A stretch of DNA of 64,000 nucleotides from Bolinopsis microptera (GCF_026151205.1 NC_087077.1:6596483-6660482), one strand, 5' to 3'. Shown: positions 1 through 25,264, counted from the stretch's first letter. Numbers and translations: made by a program. Notes: a model not told the origin generated them from the letters alone.

Positions 1-311
1 GGAGTAGCTGCACTGTTGCAGAGTAGCTGCACTGTTGCGGAGTAGCTGCACTGTTGCGGAGTAGCTGCACTGTTGCGGAGTAGCTGCACTGTTGCGGAGT
101 AGCTGCACTGTTGCGGAGTAGCTGCACTGTTGCGGAGTAGCTGCACTGTTGCGGAGTAGCTGCACTGTTGCGGAGTAGCTGCACTATTGCGGAGTAGCTA
201 CACTGTTGCGGAGTAGCTGCACTGTTGCGGAGTAACTGCACTGTTGCTGCACTGTTGCGGAGTAGCTGCACTGTTGCGGAGTAGCTACACTGTTGCGGAG
301 TAGTTACACTG
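1..311. repeat. 19-bp minisatellite
   Basis: About 16 tandem copies of GGAGTAGCTGCACTGTTGC, with a few single-base variants and one shortened copy near 240. The array is cut by the window start, so its full length is unknown. The following 312-535 holds nothing I can recognise. Confidence 0.95.
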
Positions 312-625
312 TGAGGAGGTTCTGAATTCATAATACATGGTGAGCAGGTGGTGGCCCGTGGCATTTTTTAAAAGATAAACTGTTTTTCCTTGGTTTTTTA
401 TCAACTGTTTGCGTAACTATTACTAAATAAGCTTGGTATGCAGGGGCGGATTTTTACCGTCTCCAATACATATATGTACAGAAACTCAAAAGCAGCGCTA
501 AAAATGATTAAAAAACTGATCTCAGCTTTTTCTTGACGTAAGTAGTGTATGAGGGATTTTTGGAGCTGTATTTAAGCAAAAATTGGGGCACATTTTTTAA
601 AAACCGCATGTAATTATGCAATCAC

Positions 626-697
626 CCAGGTGGTGCAGTTGGTTAATCTGCCGGATTTTATGCCAGGGGTTGCAAGTTCAAATCCCAGTCGGAGTCG
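626..697 (+). other. tRNA-like (SINE-type) promoter sequence, left arm
   Basis: Contains an A-box-like TGGTGCAGTTGG at 631-642 and a B-box-like GTTCAAATCC at 676-685, spaced as in a tRNA gene. The T-arm and acceptor stems do not pair properly, so this is not a working tRNA. More likely it is a decayed tRNA or a tRNA-derived SINE head carried on the element. Confidence 0.5.
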
Positions 698-1148
698 TTC
701 TCCAATGTGATTATATTATTATGACGTTAAATATTTAACCTAGTTTAACCCACCAATCAATTTTATTTAACCCTACGTTATGTGATACAGATGTATCAAC
801 TAAACACATTCATTACACAGCAGAAGTCGTTAAATGTATTATAGTGTACACATTCACGTAACAACGATATTGTTGATGTGGTCACGTAATTAGAGAGCAC
901 TTTTATGACGTGGTTAATATCAAGATTGTATTATCAATATATAGTCCCAGTACATAAGTTACGGTAACAGCTGTGTTAGTGCTTGTCAGTTACTGACTTC
1001 AGACTTAACGAACCAAATAAAACTACAGGTTAATTGTTAAAATGTGATTTTTTAAGAAATTCAAATACATGAGTATTTATATGTAAAACATATTACGAGA
1101 AATTCTTTTAAATTACGAATATAAATACGTATGGAATCAAAACGCTTC

Positions 1149-1697
1149 TTACATCTTGTAAACAGCAAATCGAACACAAATTATTCTTGCTACGTTCCAG
1201 TTTGTTGATGGCCTGTTTGTTCTCGCATACTGAAAGGCGTCTTCTTTTTCGATGTCAGTTCTAAATTGCTCATAATCTGAAGCATTTTCCAACAGCTTTG
1301 GTGTCAGAAATAACATCGTATTGTTTGATGGGTGGAAAAACTTGAGTTCGTCAGTGGACCGATTTTTCAGAATGAAACCAAAAGCGACATTTATTTTAAT
1401 TTTACGATTGTAGTTTGAAATTACCCGTTATGCTTTAGACTTAATTTCGCTATCTTCGTTTTCAAAAAGAGGGAAATGAAACGTATCACGTATCCGACCA
1501 TGTTTGAGACTTTCTCTAATTGTTCTCCAGTTTTGTTGATAAACTGGGCGGTACAACTCTGGCAAGGTTTGTAGAATTGCTGCATCCATAACGAGTTTAA
1601 TGGAAATTAATGATTTAACGGCCACAAGTTCAGGTCCTTTTATAGCCTGAAAATGATGCACATATTTTTTTTTGTCAATAATTATAGTGGCGTTCAT
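1149..1697 (-). pseudogene. Unknown protein frame with one in-frame stop, left arm
   Basis: On the minus strand an 89-codon frame starts at 1697 and stops (TAA) at 1428-1430. The same frame then stays open for 92 more codons to a second TAA at 1149-1151. The part after the stop still looks like protein, ending in a hydrophobic, basic stretch (VARIICVRFAVYKM). So this is either a 182-codon gene with one nonsense codon, a readthrough gene, or one with an unrecognised intron. I do not recognise the family. It is divergent from the 336-codon gene, with about 160 bp between the two start codons, which could act as a shared promoter. Confidence 0.55.
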
Positions 1698-1856
1698 GGT
1701 ATCGAGTTTGACTTTAAATGTCTATTATTAATAAGTAGAAGTAAATTGGAAACCTGTAGAAACTGATAAATTATGTTATAATAGGAAGTAAGTCAAGCTG
1801 CTTATTCCTTTCGAATTTGTAGATTAAAATCACGAATGATTGATTTTTAATTTTCA

Positions 1857-2867
1857 ATGCACAAAATTAAAGACAAATTAACATGCCTGGTTTTTCGGCT
1901 ATATAAGGAGGAGATCCATCAAAAATTTAATCATTTCCAGAATTGTATCCACTCATATAATTCTGTAGTGCTACAAACAAAAATGAGAAAATCATATCAA
2001 TGTAATTTTTGTGATAAACGCTACAAGAACTCTGGAAGTCTCAGAACACACAGATATGCTTATCATTCGGAAAATACTCCACAAAAATTTCAGGATAAAC
2101 CATATTCTAAAACTACACATTATGTTTTCAACTCCGATTCTCCGATGGAGGGATCTGGAAAAGCGGAGAATAAATTTCCAAAATATACCAGCTATCTTGA
2201 TGATCACTCCCTGGAGACAGTAAAAACGGGTGAATTAGATGACAAAGTACCAGAATTTGACTGTCAAGAATTGAAAACAATGGTAGATACGGTGAAATTC
2301 TCGCTTCAGGAACTTGATTTTCTCGCGAAATCAAATAAAATTGATATTAATGAACTAAGACAAGCTAGAATGAGGGACCGCAAAAATACAGAACAACTGA
2401 ACCAGAAAGAAATTGATCTTCAATCAAGAGACTTAGTCGACAATGTGATTGAAATGGAATCCCTAGTTGCCGCCGAAAATGTTGAAGAAATAAAATCTGA
2501 CATTCCAAAAGTGCGACAAGTAATTAATTTTATACTGAAGAATATGGACTTGTCAGAGATAAGTGAAAAGGATATAAATTTACTGACCGAATTTACAAAT
2601 TTTTCAAAGACAGAGGCTAAAGATATGATCGACGAAGAGTTCATGGAACTGGTCAAGATATTTGGTCTCCTTAAACCGGAATTCGAACAGCTATTTGATT
2701 CTGAAAATGAAGAATTAACAGACTCTGATACTGATAGCAGGGAAAGTTCTGACAGTGGAAGTGACGATGATGACGAAAATAGTATAAACTTATCAAATAA
2801 CGGAGAAAATACTGAAACAGAAGATAGCGAAGAAACTAATGATATGACCGATAAAGAAAGTGACTAA
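1857..2867 (+). CDS. C2H2 zinc-finger acidic protein, left arm
   Basis: Intact 336-residue frame. A single C2H2 finger lies near residues 49-70 (Cys49, Cys52, His65, His70), in the fingerprint YQCNFC...H-x4-H. The middle (about 120-280) is charged and probably helical. The last ~45 residues are strongly acidic (Asp, Glu, Ser), as in activation or histone-like binding tails. A second possible start is Met43 at 1983, just before the finger, so residues 1-42 may not be translated. I infer a DNA-binding regulator or replication accessory encoded by the element; no family is recognised. The second copy at 6490-7500 has the same protein sequence. Confidence 0.75.
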   Translation: MHKIKDKLTCLVFRLYKEEIHQKFNHFQNCIHSYNSVVLQTKMRKSYQCNFCDKRYKNSGSLRTHRYAYHSENTPQKFQDKPYSKTTHYVFNSDSPMEGSGKAENKFPKYTSYLDDHSLETVKTGELDDKVPEFDCQELKTMVDTVKFSLQELDFLAKSNKIDINELRQARMRDRKNTEQLNQKEIDLQSRDLVDNVIEMESLVAAENVEEIKSDIPKVRQVINFILKNMDLSEISEKDINLLTEFTNFSKTEAKDMIDEEFMELVKIFGLLKPEFEQLFDSENEELTDSDTDSRESSDSGSDDDDENSINLSNNGENTETEDSEETNDMTDKESD

Positions 2868-3079
2868 TAGAATTTTATTATTTAGAGTATAACTGTGTTT
2901 GAAATATAAATCCTTGAATATTAAAATTATTTGTTTTACTTGTATCTACAAAAAAAAATTAGTAAAAGTTCTAAAAAGATAAACAAATTAACTAATAGAA
3001 TAAAAAGAGATGTAATAAAAACATGAAACTATAATAATGATATAAGAATGAAATAATAATGGTATAATAACTGTATTAA

Positions 3080-4146
3080 TATTATGATAACTAGTGACCT
3101 GTATTTATTAATGACGGATATTGTTATAAATGACGGGTTTTATTGTTATAATTAGTGACAGGTATTATTAATAATGACGGTATTATTATTATTAATGACG
3201 GAATTATCATTAATAATGACGGGTTTCATTATTAATGACGGTATTATCATTAATAATGACGGTTTTATCATTAATAATGACGATTTTATCATTATTAATG
3301 ACAGTGTCATTATTAATGACGGTTACCATTATTAATAATGACGGTTTTATCATTAATAATGACGGTTTTATCATTATTAATGACGGGTGTCATTATTAAT
3401 AATGACGGTATTATCATTAATAATGACGGGTGTCATTATTAATAATGACGGTTTTATCATTATTAATGACGGATGTCATTATTAATATTGACGGTTTTAT
3501 CATTGTTAATGGCGGATGTCATTATTAATAATGACGGTTTTATCATGATTAATGACGGGTGTCATTATTAATGACGGGTGTCATTATTAATAATGACGGT
3601 TTTATCATTATTAATGACGGGTGTCATTATTAATGACGGGTGTCATTATTAATAATGACGGTTTTATCATTATTAATGACACCCGTCATTAATAATGACA
3701 CCCGTCATTAATTATGACAATAATGACACCCGTCATTAATTATGACAGTCATTAATAATGACACCAGTCATTAATAATGACACCCGTCATTAATAATGAT
3801 AAAACCGTCATTATTAATAATGACACCCGTCATTAATAATGACACCCGTCATTAATAATGATAAAACCGTCATTATTAATAATGACACCCGTCATTATTA
3901 ATGATAATACCGTCATTATTAATAATGACACCCGTCATTAATAATGATAAAACCGTCATTATTAATGATAAAACCGTCATTATTAATAATGGTAACCGTC
4001 ATTAATAATGACACTGTCATTAATAATGATAAAATCGTCATTATTAATGATAAAACCGTCATTATTAATGATAATACCGTCATTAATAATGAAACCCGTC
4101 ATTATTAATGATAATTCCGTCATTAATAATAATAATACCGTCATTA
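3080..4146. repeat. AT-rich TTAATGAC array at the palindrome centre
   Basis: Dozens of variants of ATTATTAATGACGG and longer ATTATTAATAATGACGG units. Up to about 3680 the units read TTAATGACGG; after it they read CCGTCATTAA, so the array itself is inverted around the centre of the palindrome. The units ATTAATAAT are also self-complementary, so the strand can form many small hairpins. Confidence 0.9.
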
Positions 4147-4150
4147 TTAA

Positions 4151-6186
4151 AGGACCAGTTAACTGAAAAAAAAGTTATCCTCATATTTTGACAGATTGTG
4201 ACAAATAGCAAACTGAGCAACGAGTTGAAATTCCTAAATCTCTAACTGCTCTCTAACGCGTGTAATTAGCGTTTGTATTATTTTGGCGATGACGTCATAA
4301 AGTCCCTTGCGCGCACAGAGCAGCTCGTGAGACTGTATTTTACAGGTAAAAATGGACATAATACAATGTTTCTCCCCCAAATAACTCGAAAAGTAAGTGT
4401 TTTAGGGTACATGTTGCTTCATAAGTTATATATAAACATGGTCATTCTGCACAATTTGCACTCATTCAAAAATCTGTATGGCCTTCATAGCCCAATTTAC
4501 GAGATACCCATATTTTTGCATGATTTCTGGAACCGGAAATCAGTTTTTCGCCAATAACTGAAAAAGTAAGCACTTTAAGGCATCTGTTTCTTCGTAAGTC
4601 ATATATTAATATGCTAATTGCGGTTCTTTTGCACCCTGTCTAAAGACTCTATCACGATCCTATCGAAAATGGGCTCAGCACCACGCCCAAAATGGTTTTT
4701 GGCGAATTTCTCGAAAAGTAAGGATTTTAGGCCATGTGTTGCTCAATAACTCCTATATAAACTTGCATATGCGGCTTCGTTTAAGCCTATTTTGAAGTCT
4801 CCACGACCTTCAGAAGCAAAGGGTCGGTTACGTTATTGGGTCAATATCGGCGTGGTCAATATGTCTCCAACCGAAAATCGTTTATTCATACTTTTGGGAA
4901 GGTCTTTGCAAAATTTCGTGAGTATACGAAAATTTGCAGGTTCAATTCCATAAATGTCCATAAATGACTGGACTACACAAGTTTAGAGTTAACTTTAGAG
5001 AAACTCATAAATCATTATTATCTAAAATTAAGCTGTCAGTGTCCATGATCAACCTATGGCTACAATGTTTTACGTGAAAATTGAAATGTAAAAATCAGGA
5101 GTAATATAAAAAGTGTATTTTTAGATTAAAGTGCTATCTCATAGTTTAAGAATTGTATAGATTAACGTTTGTCGTTTAGCCATCTAAGAATCGATCGTGC
5201 CGTAATATATATGGCCAAAGAATAATAGGGTCTTGGAAATTCTATAGTTGTTCAGTGGGTCGATTGACTGAACACGTTTGCACTTGGTATTTAATTTAAA
5301 GATCATACAAGTAGGACGATAACTAGGTAAGTCAAATTCAAAACACTCCGCACACTGTACACTCCAATCAGTATTTAGTAGACCGGGTATTTTTCGGTTC
5401 CCACGGCACCGTTCTGATAGGAGCTACTTCTACTAATGGTCCCATGGGAACGGCCGTAAAATAGCCAGACTTCTTGTCTCCTGTACTGTCTGGCACGTGT
5501 GGATTAAAGTAAGAAATTTCGCTATGCTAAAAATATAATTGCTCTCGGAACTATGTCTTTTAGGACAGCGAACCATTCGACTGCTCGCATTCTTCCGAAC
5601 AACTGTAATATTATATTACAGAGTTACACTCTGATCAGCTATATTTAATATATAGCACATTATTTTGTGTATTAGTTTCATGTACTGGGGAAAAATAATC
5701 GGTACAGTCTCCCTTCGTTTGTAATGAAGCAATGAAAACAATCCAAAATTATCACATATGACATAACTTGTAATAGCAGAAACTTTCTAACCGTACATTC
5801 ACCCGCCACTGTTCAAGAACTTATGTCACTGTTTAAAATCCTGACGTGAGCACTGTACATCCAATCAGCTATTCATATAGTTAGGGTGATAGCCAAAACT
5901 ATAAGGATTTTGTAGAACTAGGGAAATAGTCATAACTCTAAAATTTGAGTGAGTTACACGTGTTTTATTGACGATGATAAACATTTGTGCATTGTATTAC
6001 ACTATGCAAGCGCGCACTGAGGGACTTTATGACGTCACGCAGCCACAGCTTATTATTACAATAACACGCGTTACACGTACGCTAGAGAGTTGGTTCTTTC
6101 GGCGATACGATTCTTTACCAGTTTGTCACAGCTGATTTAAATCTTAGCCAAATTGGAGACTACAAATTTTTCAGTTAACTGGTCCT
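4151..6186 (+). mobile_element. 2.0-kb TTAA-flanked TIR element, copy 1
   Basis: Starts AGGACCAGTTAACTGAAAAA and ends with its inverse; each end is flanked by TTAA (4147-4150 and 6187-6190). Subterminal regions are also mirrored: a GACGTCATAAAGTCCCT block sits about 140-190 bp inside each end. No transposase frame is seen, so it is non-autonomous. TTAA duplications are made by piggyBac and Kolobok transposases; purine-start, pyrimidine-end termini fit Kolobok better. A second copy lies inverted at 22706-24737. Confidence 0.85.
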
Positions 6187-6489
6187 TTAATAATACCTGT
6201 CACTAATTATAACAATAAAACCCGTCATTTATAACAATATCCGTCATTAATAAATACAGGTCACTAGTTATCATAATATTAATACAGTTATTATACCATT
6301 ATTATTTCATTCTTATATCATTATTATAGTTTCATGTTTTTATTACATCTCTTTTTATTCTATTAGTTAATTTGTTTATCTTTTTAGAACTTTTACTAAT
6401 TTTTTTTGTAGATACAAGTAAAACAAATAATTTTAATATTCAAGGATTTATATTTCAAACACAGTTATACTCTAAATAATAAGATTCTA

Positions 6490-7500
6490 TTAGTCACTTT
6501 CTTTATCGGTCATATCATTAGTTTCTTCGCTATCTTCTGTTTCAGTATTTTCTCCGTTATTTGATAAGTTTATACTATTTTCGTCATCATCGTCACTTCC
6601 ACTGTCAGAACTTTCCCTGCTATCAGTATCAGAGTCTGTTAATTCTTCATTTTCAGAATCAAATAGCTGTTCGAATTCCGGTTTAAGGAGACCAAATATC
6701 TTGACCAGTTCCATGAACTCTTCGTCGATCATATCTTTAGCCTCTGTCTTTGAAAAATTTGTAAATTCGGTCAGTAAATTTATATCCTTTTCACTTATCT
6801 CTGACAAGTCCATATTCTTCAGTATAAAATTAATTACTTGTCGCACTTTTGGAATGTCAGATTTTATTTCTTCAACATTTTCGGCGGCAACTAGGGATTC
6901 CATTTCAATCACATTGTCGACTAAGTCTCTTGATTGAAGATCAATTTCTTTCTGGTTCAGTTGTTCTGTATTTTTGCGGTCCCTCATTCTAGCTTGTCTT
7001 AGTTCATTAATATCAATTTTATTTGATTTCGCGAGAAAATCAAGTTCCTGAAGCGAGAATTTCACCGTATCTACCATTGTTTTCAATTCTTGACAGTCAA
7101 ATTCTGGTACTTTGTCATCTAATTCACCCGTTTTTACTGTCTCCAGGGAGTGATCATCAAGATAGCTGGTATATTTTGGAAATTTATTCTCCGCTTTTCC
7201 AGATCCCTCCATCGGAGAATCGGAGTTGAAAACATAATGTGTAGTTTTAGAATATGGTTTATCCTGAAATTTTTGTGGAGTATTTTCCGAATGATAAGCA
7301 TATCTGTGTGTTCTGAGACTTCCAGAGTTCTTGTAGCGTTTATCACAAAAATTACATTGATATGATTTTCTCATTTTTGTTTGTAGCACTACAGAATTAT
7401 ATGAGTGGATACAATTCTGGAAATGATTAAATTTTTGATGGATCTCCTCCTTATATAGCCGAAAAACCAGGCATGTTAATTTGTCTTTAATTTTGTGCAT
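6490..7500 (-). CDS. C2H2 zinc-finger acidic protein, right arm
   Basis: Same 336-residue protein as the gene at 1857-2867, on the opposite strand in the mirror arm. The few nucleotide differences between the arms around it lie outside the frame (for example just after the stop codon). Both copies being intact suggests recent duplication, selection or arm-to-arm conversion. The gene points toward the palindrome centre, like its partner. Confidence 0.75.
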   Translation of the reverse strand: MHKIKDKLTCLVFRLYKEEIHQKFNHFQNCIHSYNSVVLQTKMRKSYQCNFCDKRYKNSGSLRTHRYAYHSENTPQKFQDKPYSKTTHYVFNSDSPMEGSGKAENKFPKYTSYLDDHSLETVKTGELDDKVPEFDCQELKTMVDTVKFSLQELDFLAKSNKIDINELRQARMRDRKNTEQLNQKEIDLQSRDLVDNVIEMESLVAAENVEEIKSDIPKVRQVINFILKNMDLSEISEKDINLLTEFTNFSKTEAKDMIDEEFMELVKIFGLLKPEFEQLFDSENEELTDSDTDSRESSDSGSDDDDENSINLSNNGENTETEDSEETNDMTDKESD

Positions 7501-7659
7501 TGAAAATTAAAAATCAATCATTCGTGATTTTAATCTACAAATTCGAAAGGAATAAGCAGCTTGACTTACTTCCTATTATAACATAATTTATCAGTTTCTA
7601 CAGGTTTCCAATTTACTTCTACTTATTAATAATAGACATTTAAAGTCAAACTCGATACC

Positions 7660-8209
7660 ATGAACGCCACTATAATTATTGACAAAAAAAAAATATGTGC
7701 ATCATTTTCAGGCTATAAAAGGACCTGAACTTGTGGCCGTTAAATCATTAATTTCCATTAAACTCGTTATGGATGCAGCAATTCTACAAACCTTGCCAGA
7801 GTTGTACCGCCCAGTTTATCAACAAAACTGGAGAACAATTAGAGAAAGTCTCAAACATGGTCGGATACGTGATACGTTTCATTTCCCTCTTTTTGAAAAC
7901 GAAGATAGCGAAATTAAGTCTAAAGCATAACGGGTAATTTCAAACTACAATCGTAAAATTAAAATAAATGTCGCTTTTGGTTTCATTCTGAAAAATCGGT
8001 CCACTGACGAACTCAAGTTTTTCCACCCATCAAACAATACGATGTTATTTCTGACACCAAAGCTGTTGGAAAATGCTTCAGATTATGAGCAATTTAGAAC
8101 TGACATCGAAAAAGAAGACGCCTTTCAGTATGCGAGAACAAACAGGCCATCAACAAACTGGAAAGTAGCAAGAATAATTTGTGTTCGATTTGCTGTTTAC
8201 AAGATGTAA
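7660..8209 (+). pseudogene. Unknown protein frame, right-arm copy, frameshifted
   Basis: Inverted copy of the frame at 1149-1697. It has the same internal TAA (7928-7930) and the same open continuation to TAA at 8207-8209. In addition a run of ten A instead of nine near 7684 shifts the frame shortly after the start codon at 7660, so this copy cannot make the full N-terminus. The stop is shared by both arms, so it predates, or was copied with, the palindrome. Confidence 0.55.
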
Positions 8210-8659
8210 GAAGCGTTTTGATTCCATACGTATTTATATTCGTAATTTAAAAGAATTTCTCGTAATATGTTTTACATATAAATACTCATGTATTTGAATT
8301 TCTTAAAAAATCACATTTTAACAATTAACCTGTAGTTTTATTTGGTTCGTTAAGTCTGAAGTCAGTAACTGACAAGCACTAACACAGCTGTTACCGTAAC
8401 TTATGTACTGGGACTATATATTGATAATACAATCTTGATATTAACCACGTCATGAAAGTGCTCTCTAATTACGTTACCACATCAACAATATCGTTGTTAC
8501 GTGAATGTGTACACTATAATACATTTAACGACTTCTGCTGTGTAATGAATGTGTTTAGTTGATACATCTGTATCACATAACGTAGGGTTAAATAAAATTG
8601 ATTGGTGGGTTAAACTAGGTTAAATATTTAACGTCATAATAATATAATCACATTGGAGA

Positions 8660-8733
8660 ACGACTCCGACTGGGATTTGAACTTGCAACCCCTGGCATAA
8701 AATCCGGCAGATTAACCAACTGCACCACCTGGG
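8660..8733 (-). other. tRNA-like (SINE-type) promoter sequence, right arm
   Basis: Inverted copy of the tRNA-like stretch at 626-697, with the same A- and B-box-like motifs on the minus strand. Confidence 0.5.
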
Positions 8734-8822
8734 TGATTGCATAATTACATGCGGTTTTTAAAAAATGTGCCCCAATTTTTGCTTAAATACAGCTCCAAAA
8801 ATCCCTCATACACTACTTACGT

Positions 8823-10767
8823 AAATGCAGCAGCATGGCAGAACAGCCCAGGAAACCTTACTAATACTAATACTGGTAGGGGCCTAACTTCGAAAATAAA
8901 AGAGATAGAAACGTCTGGTTTTCAACAAAATGTTTGCCTTGTAAAAATAGAGTTTCCTTATTTTGGGCCTTACAAGTGCGCAGCTTTAACTTTGCGGATT
9001 CTTGTTCTATGATTGCAGCTGAATCGTATCACGTGGTACACTGGTACGTGGTGCAACTGCAATTGCATTCTTGGAATGTTTGAAGCGTGCAAATGCAATG
9101 ACAAATAAACTAACGAGCGCGCGTGGAGTTCAACAATGAACAAGTTGTGAAGACGCGATCACCTTTGGCTTTATTAGTAATATCGCCAGCCAGTAAGGTC
9201 TGCTGGGGACTGTAGAGTGATTTAGCACGCTGGCAATGAGAGATCGAGATCGAGTAAAGGCAAAGCTTGTAGTGTAGCGCGATGCACTACTAGTACTTGA
9301 ACTTCGGTAGATCGGCGAGATGCACCACTGGGCCTCACCGAGCTGCGAAGGGTTGACGTCGTGAATCAAGAGTAAAGCTATATAAATATAATGTCTAACT
9401 CTAAAGCCAAAGGACGTCAATAACGTGATCCGCCGCGGCTAGGTCTAATTAAAGTATAAGTAACACCAGTAGCCGAAATTGTGCGGCTCTTTTTCATGAC
9501 TACGCAATGCAATTTAATTTTAATGGCTTTTAAGGTTCGCCATACACCATAACAAGCCATGGCTGATAATTATATTTATAAGAATGTATGATGTATGATC
9601 TCCAATGTTGAATGTCATAGTCTTCGTAGGTTTACAACCTACCAGGACGCGCGCCGAGTTGGACTCGTCGACTATATGGAACAGATATTTTACGAGTATC
9701 ACCCGTTAACATAGTCTCAGGAGTCACAGCCACACGAAAAGCTTGCCATTTCGTTCTGGTGTTAGATTTTCCCGAGGATCCTTTTTTGTTTTTACAGTAA
9801 AAAGTATAAATATCATGAGAACTTGGTTACTCGGCACAAACAAATGAAAACGAAGAACATTTTGTACTAATATATAACATCATTCATTGTATTTCAAACA
9901 ATTATGTTCACAGTTCCACACGCATTATATCAACGTTAAACTACGGAAAGTTTCGGTTTTTTTGCAAGGTATTTTAAGATAAAAAATAAACCGTGGGCGG
10001 TCATTCACATCATCATAATCAACTAATGTATATATATATACTCACAAGGATAAACTTAATTCAGTTTAATACGATTTTAAATTCAAACGCCCGGTTATCA
10101 GTCCATAGCTAGGTCGGAAAATTTAGTTGTGATTCGGAATAAAGGGCCGCGTAAACTCAGAACCGAACATGAGAATTACCTGGCAGTTAGGTAAGGATCG
10201 CATCGAACCAATCTAAGTTAATCTCTGTAATTAAAGATGTTTCCCGAGAAATCCATTAGTAAGCTTACAATGTACCTACATGTAAGTTACATTGGAATTA
10301 TTGCTCCAATATTCAATAATTAGTCCTAGACGAAACAATTAGTATCCTCGACCAGTCTAATTGAGTACCAGTAGGCAGGTAGTACCTACTGTAGTAGTAC
10401 TAGGCACACTAATGGAGCTCATTTTAACAGATTATCTATTAGATCTTAAATTGCTGAAAATTTCGTACATCAATTTTTATTCAACGTTTTTAGATTTTTT
10501 AGCCGGTTAGTTTTGGAGTTAGACTTGTTGTGACGAAACCATTTAATCAGAAAAATCAATTGAGTCTTGTTTCGGAAATTGGAAACATAATGTCAGGATA
10601 AAGGAAATAAAAACTAGAAAAGTCTCAAATTGTAAAGGAGCAGAATCGCTGGTTGCCGAGCTACAATTACGTCGTCCTGCCCCAGCCGGGCTTGAGTTTT
10701 GGTTACCGAGACAACCGCGTCACCAAGTAATCTTGAAGAAAACGCGGAGATTAAAGCTCGCATCTTT
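8823..10767. other. Intergenic stretch with a dispersed GC-rich repeat
   Basis: No gene found. 9120-9430 is GC-richer and shares the string GATCGGCGAGATGC and neighbouring words with 42170-42320, so the two are probably fragments of one dispersed repeat. A possible poly(A) signal for the GRB2 gene (AATAAA on the minus strand) is at 10476-10481. Confidence 0.5.
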
Positions 10768-25186
<14,419 letters not shown>

Positions 25187-25264
25187 TTAGCCCAGAATAA
25201 ATCCTATGCTATAACAGTCAGTTAATTAGAATTGTATAGCATAATATGTTTTATTCAAAGTTAC

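Larger units (their letters stand above)
536..3660 (+). repeat. Left arm of the large palindrome
   Basis: Matches the right arm in inverted orientation over its whole length. It lacks the TTAA-flanked insertion of the right arm, so it keeps the empty target site at 3161-3180. Sample differences from the other arm are in the run of A/T at about 1665-1673 (9 versus 10), near 880-905 and near 1195. Confidence 0.9.
536..8822. mobile_element. Large palindromic (fold-back) element with duplicated gene pair
   Basis: The sequence from 536 rightward is the reverse complement of the sequence from 8822 leftward, with only scattered substitutions and small indels. Taking out the younger insertion at 4151-6186 leaves about 6.2 kb, with a centre near 3660-3680 and essentially no unique spacer. 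Each arm holds, from outside in: a tRNA-like stretch, a 182-codon frame with one internal stop, a divergently transcribed 336-codon gene, and an AT-rich repeat. The outer ends read AGTAGTGTATGAGGG... and its complement. Bases next to the ends (GACGTA left, TACGTA right) could be a 6-bp target duplication with one mismatch, but TACGTA is self-complementary, so this is ambiguous. AG...CT ends and 6-bp duplications are known for Maverick/Polinton elements, but no polymerase, integrase or capsid frame is visible. Family unknown. Confidence 0.85.
3661..8822 (-). repeat. Right arm of the large palindrome (with insertion)
   Basis: Inverted copy of 536-3660, interrupted by the 2036-bp transposon at 4151-6186. 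The 336-codon gene is unchanged at protein level compared with the left arm, so the duplication is recent or the arms are kept alike by gene conversion. Confidence 0.9.

Noticed and set aside
626-697. Functional tRNA gene
   Set aside because: A- and B-box-like motifs are present, but T-arm and acceptor stems do not pair and no clear anticodon stem forms.
2420-2656. Short frames antisense to the C2H2 gene (also mirrored at 6701-6937)
   Set aside because: Shadows of the 336-codon gene; low-complexity Ser/Ile composition.
536-8822. Palindrome as a missed-adapter long-read artefact
   Set aside because: The arms differ by substitutions and an A-run length, and only one arm holds the 2.0-kb insertion with a target duplication.
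10620-10740. Plus-strand coding-like stretch (WLPSYNYVVLPQPG)
   Set aside because: Short, has no splice borders, and lies just past the end of GRB2 on the other strand; probably chance.
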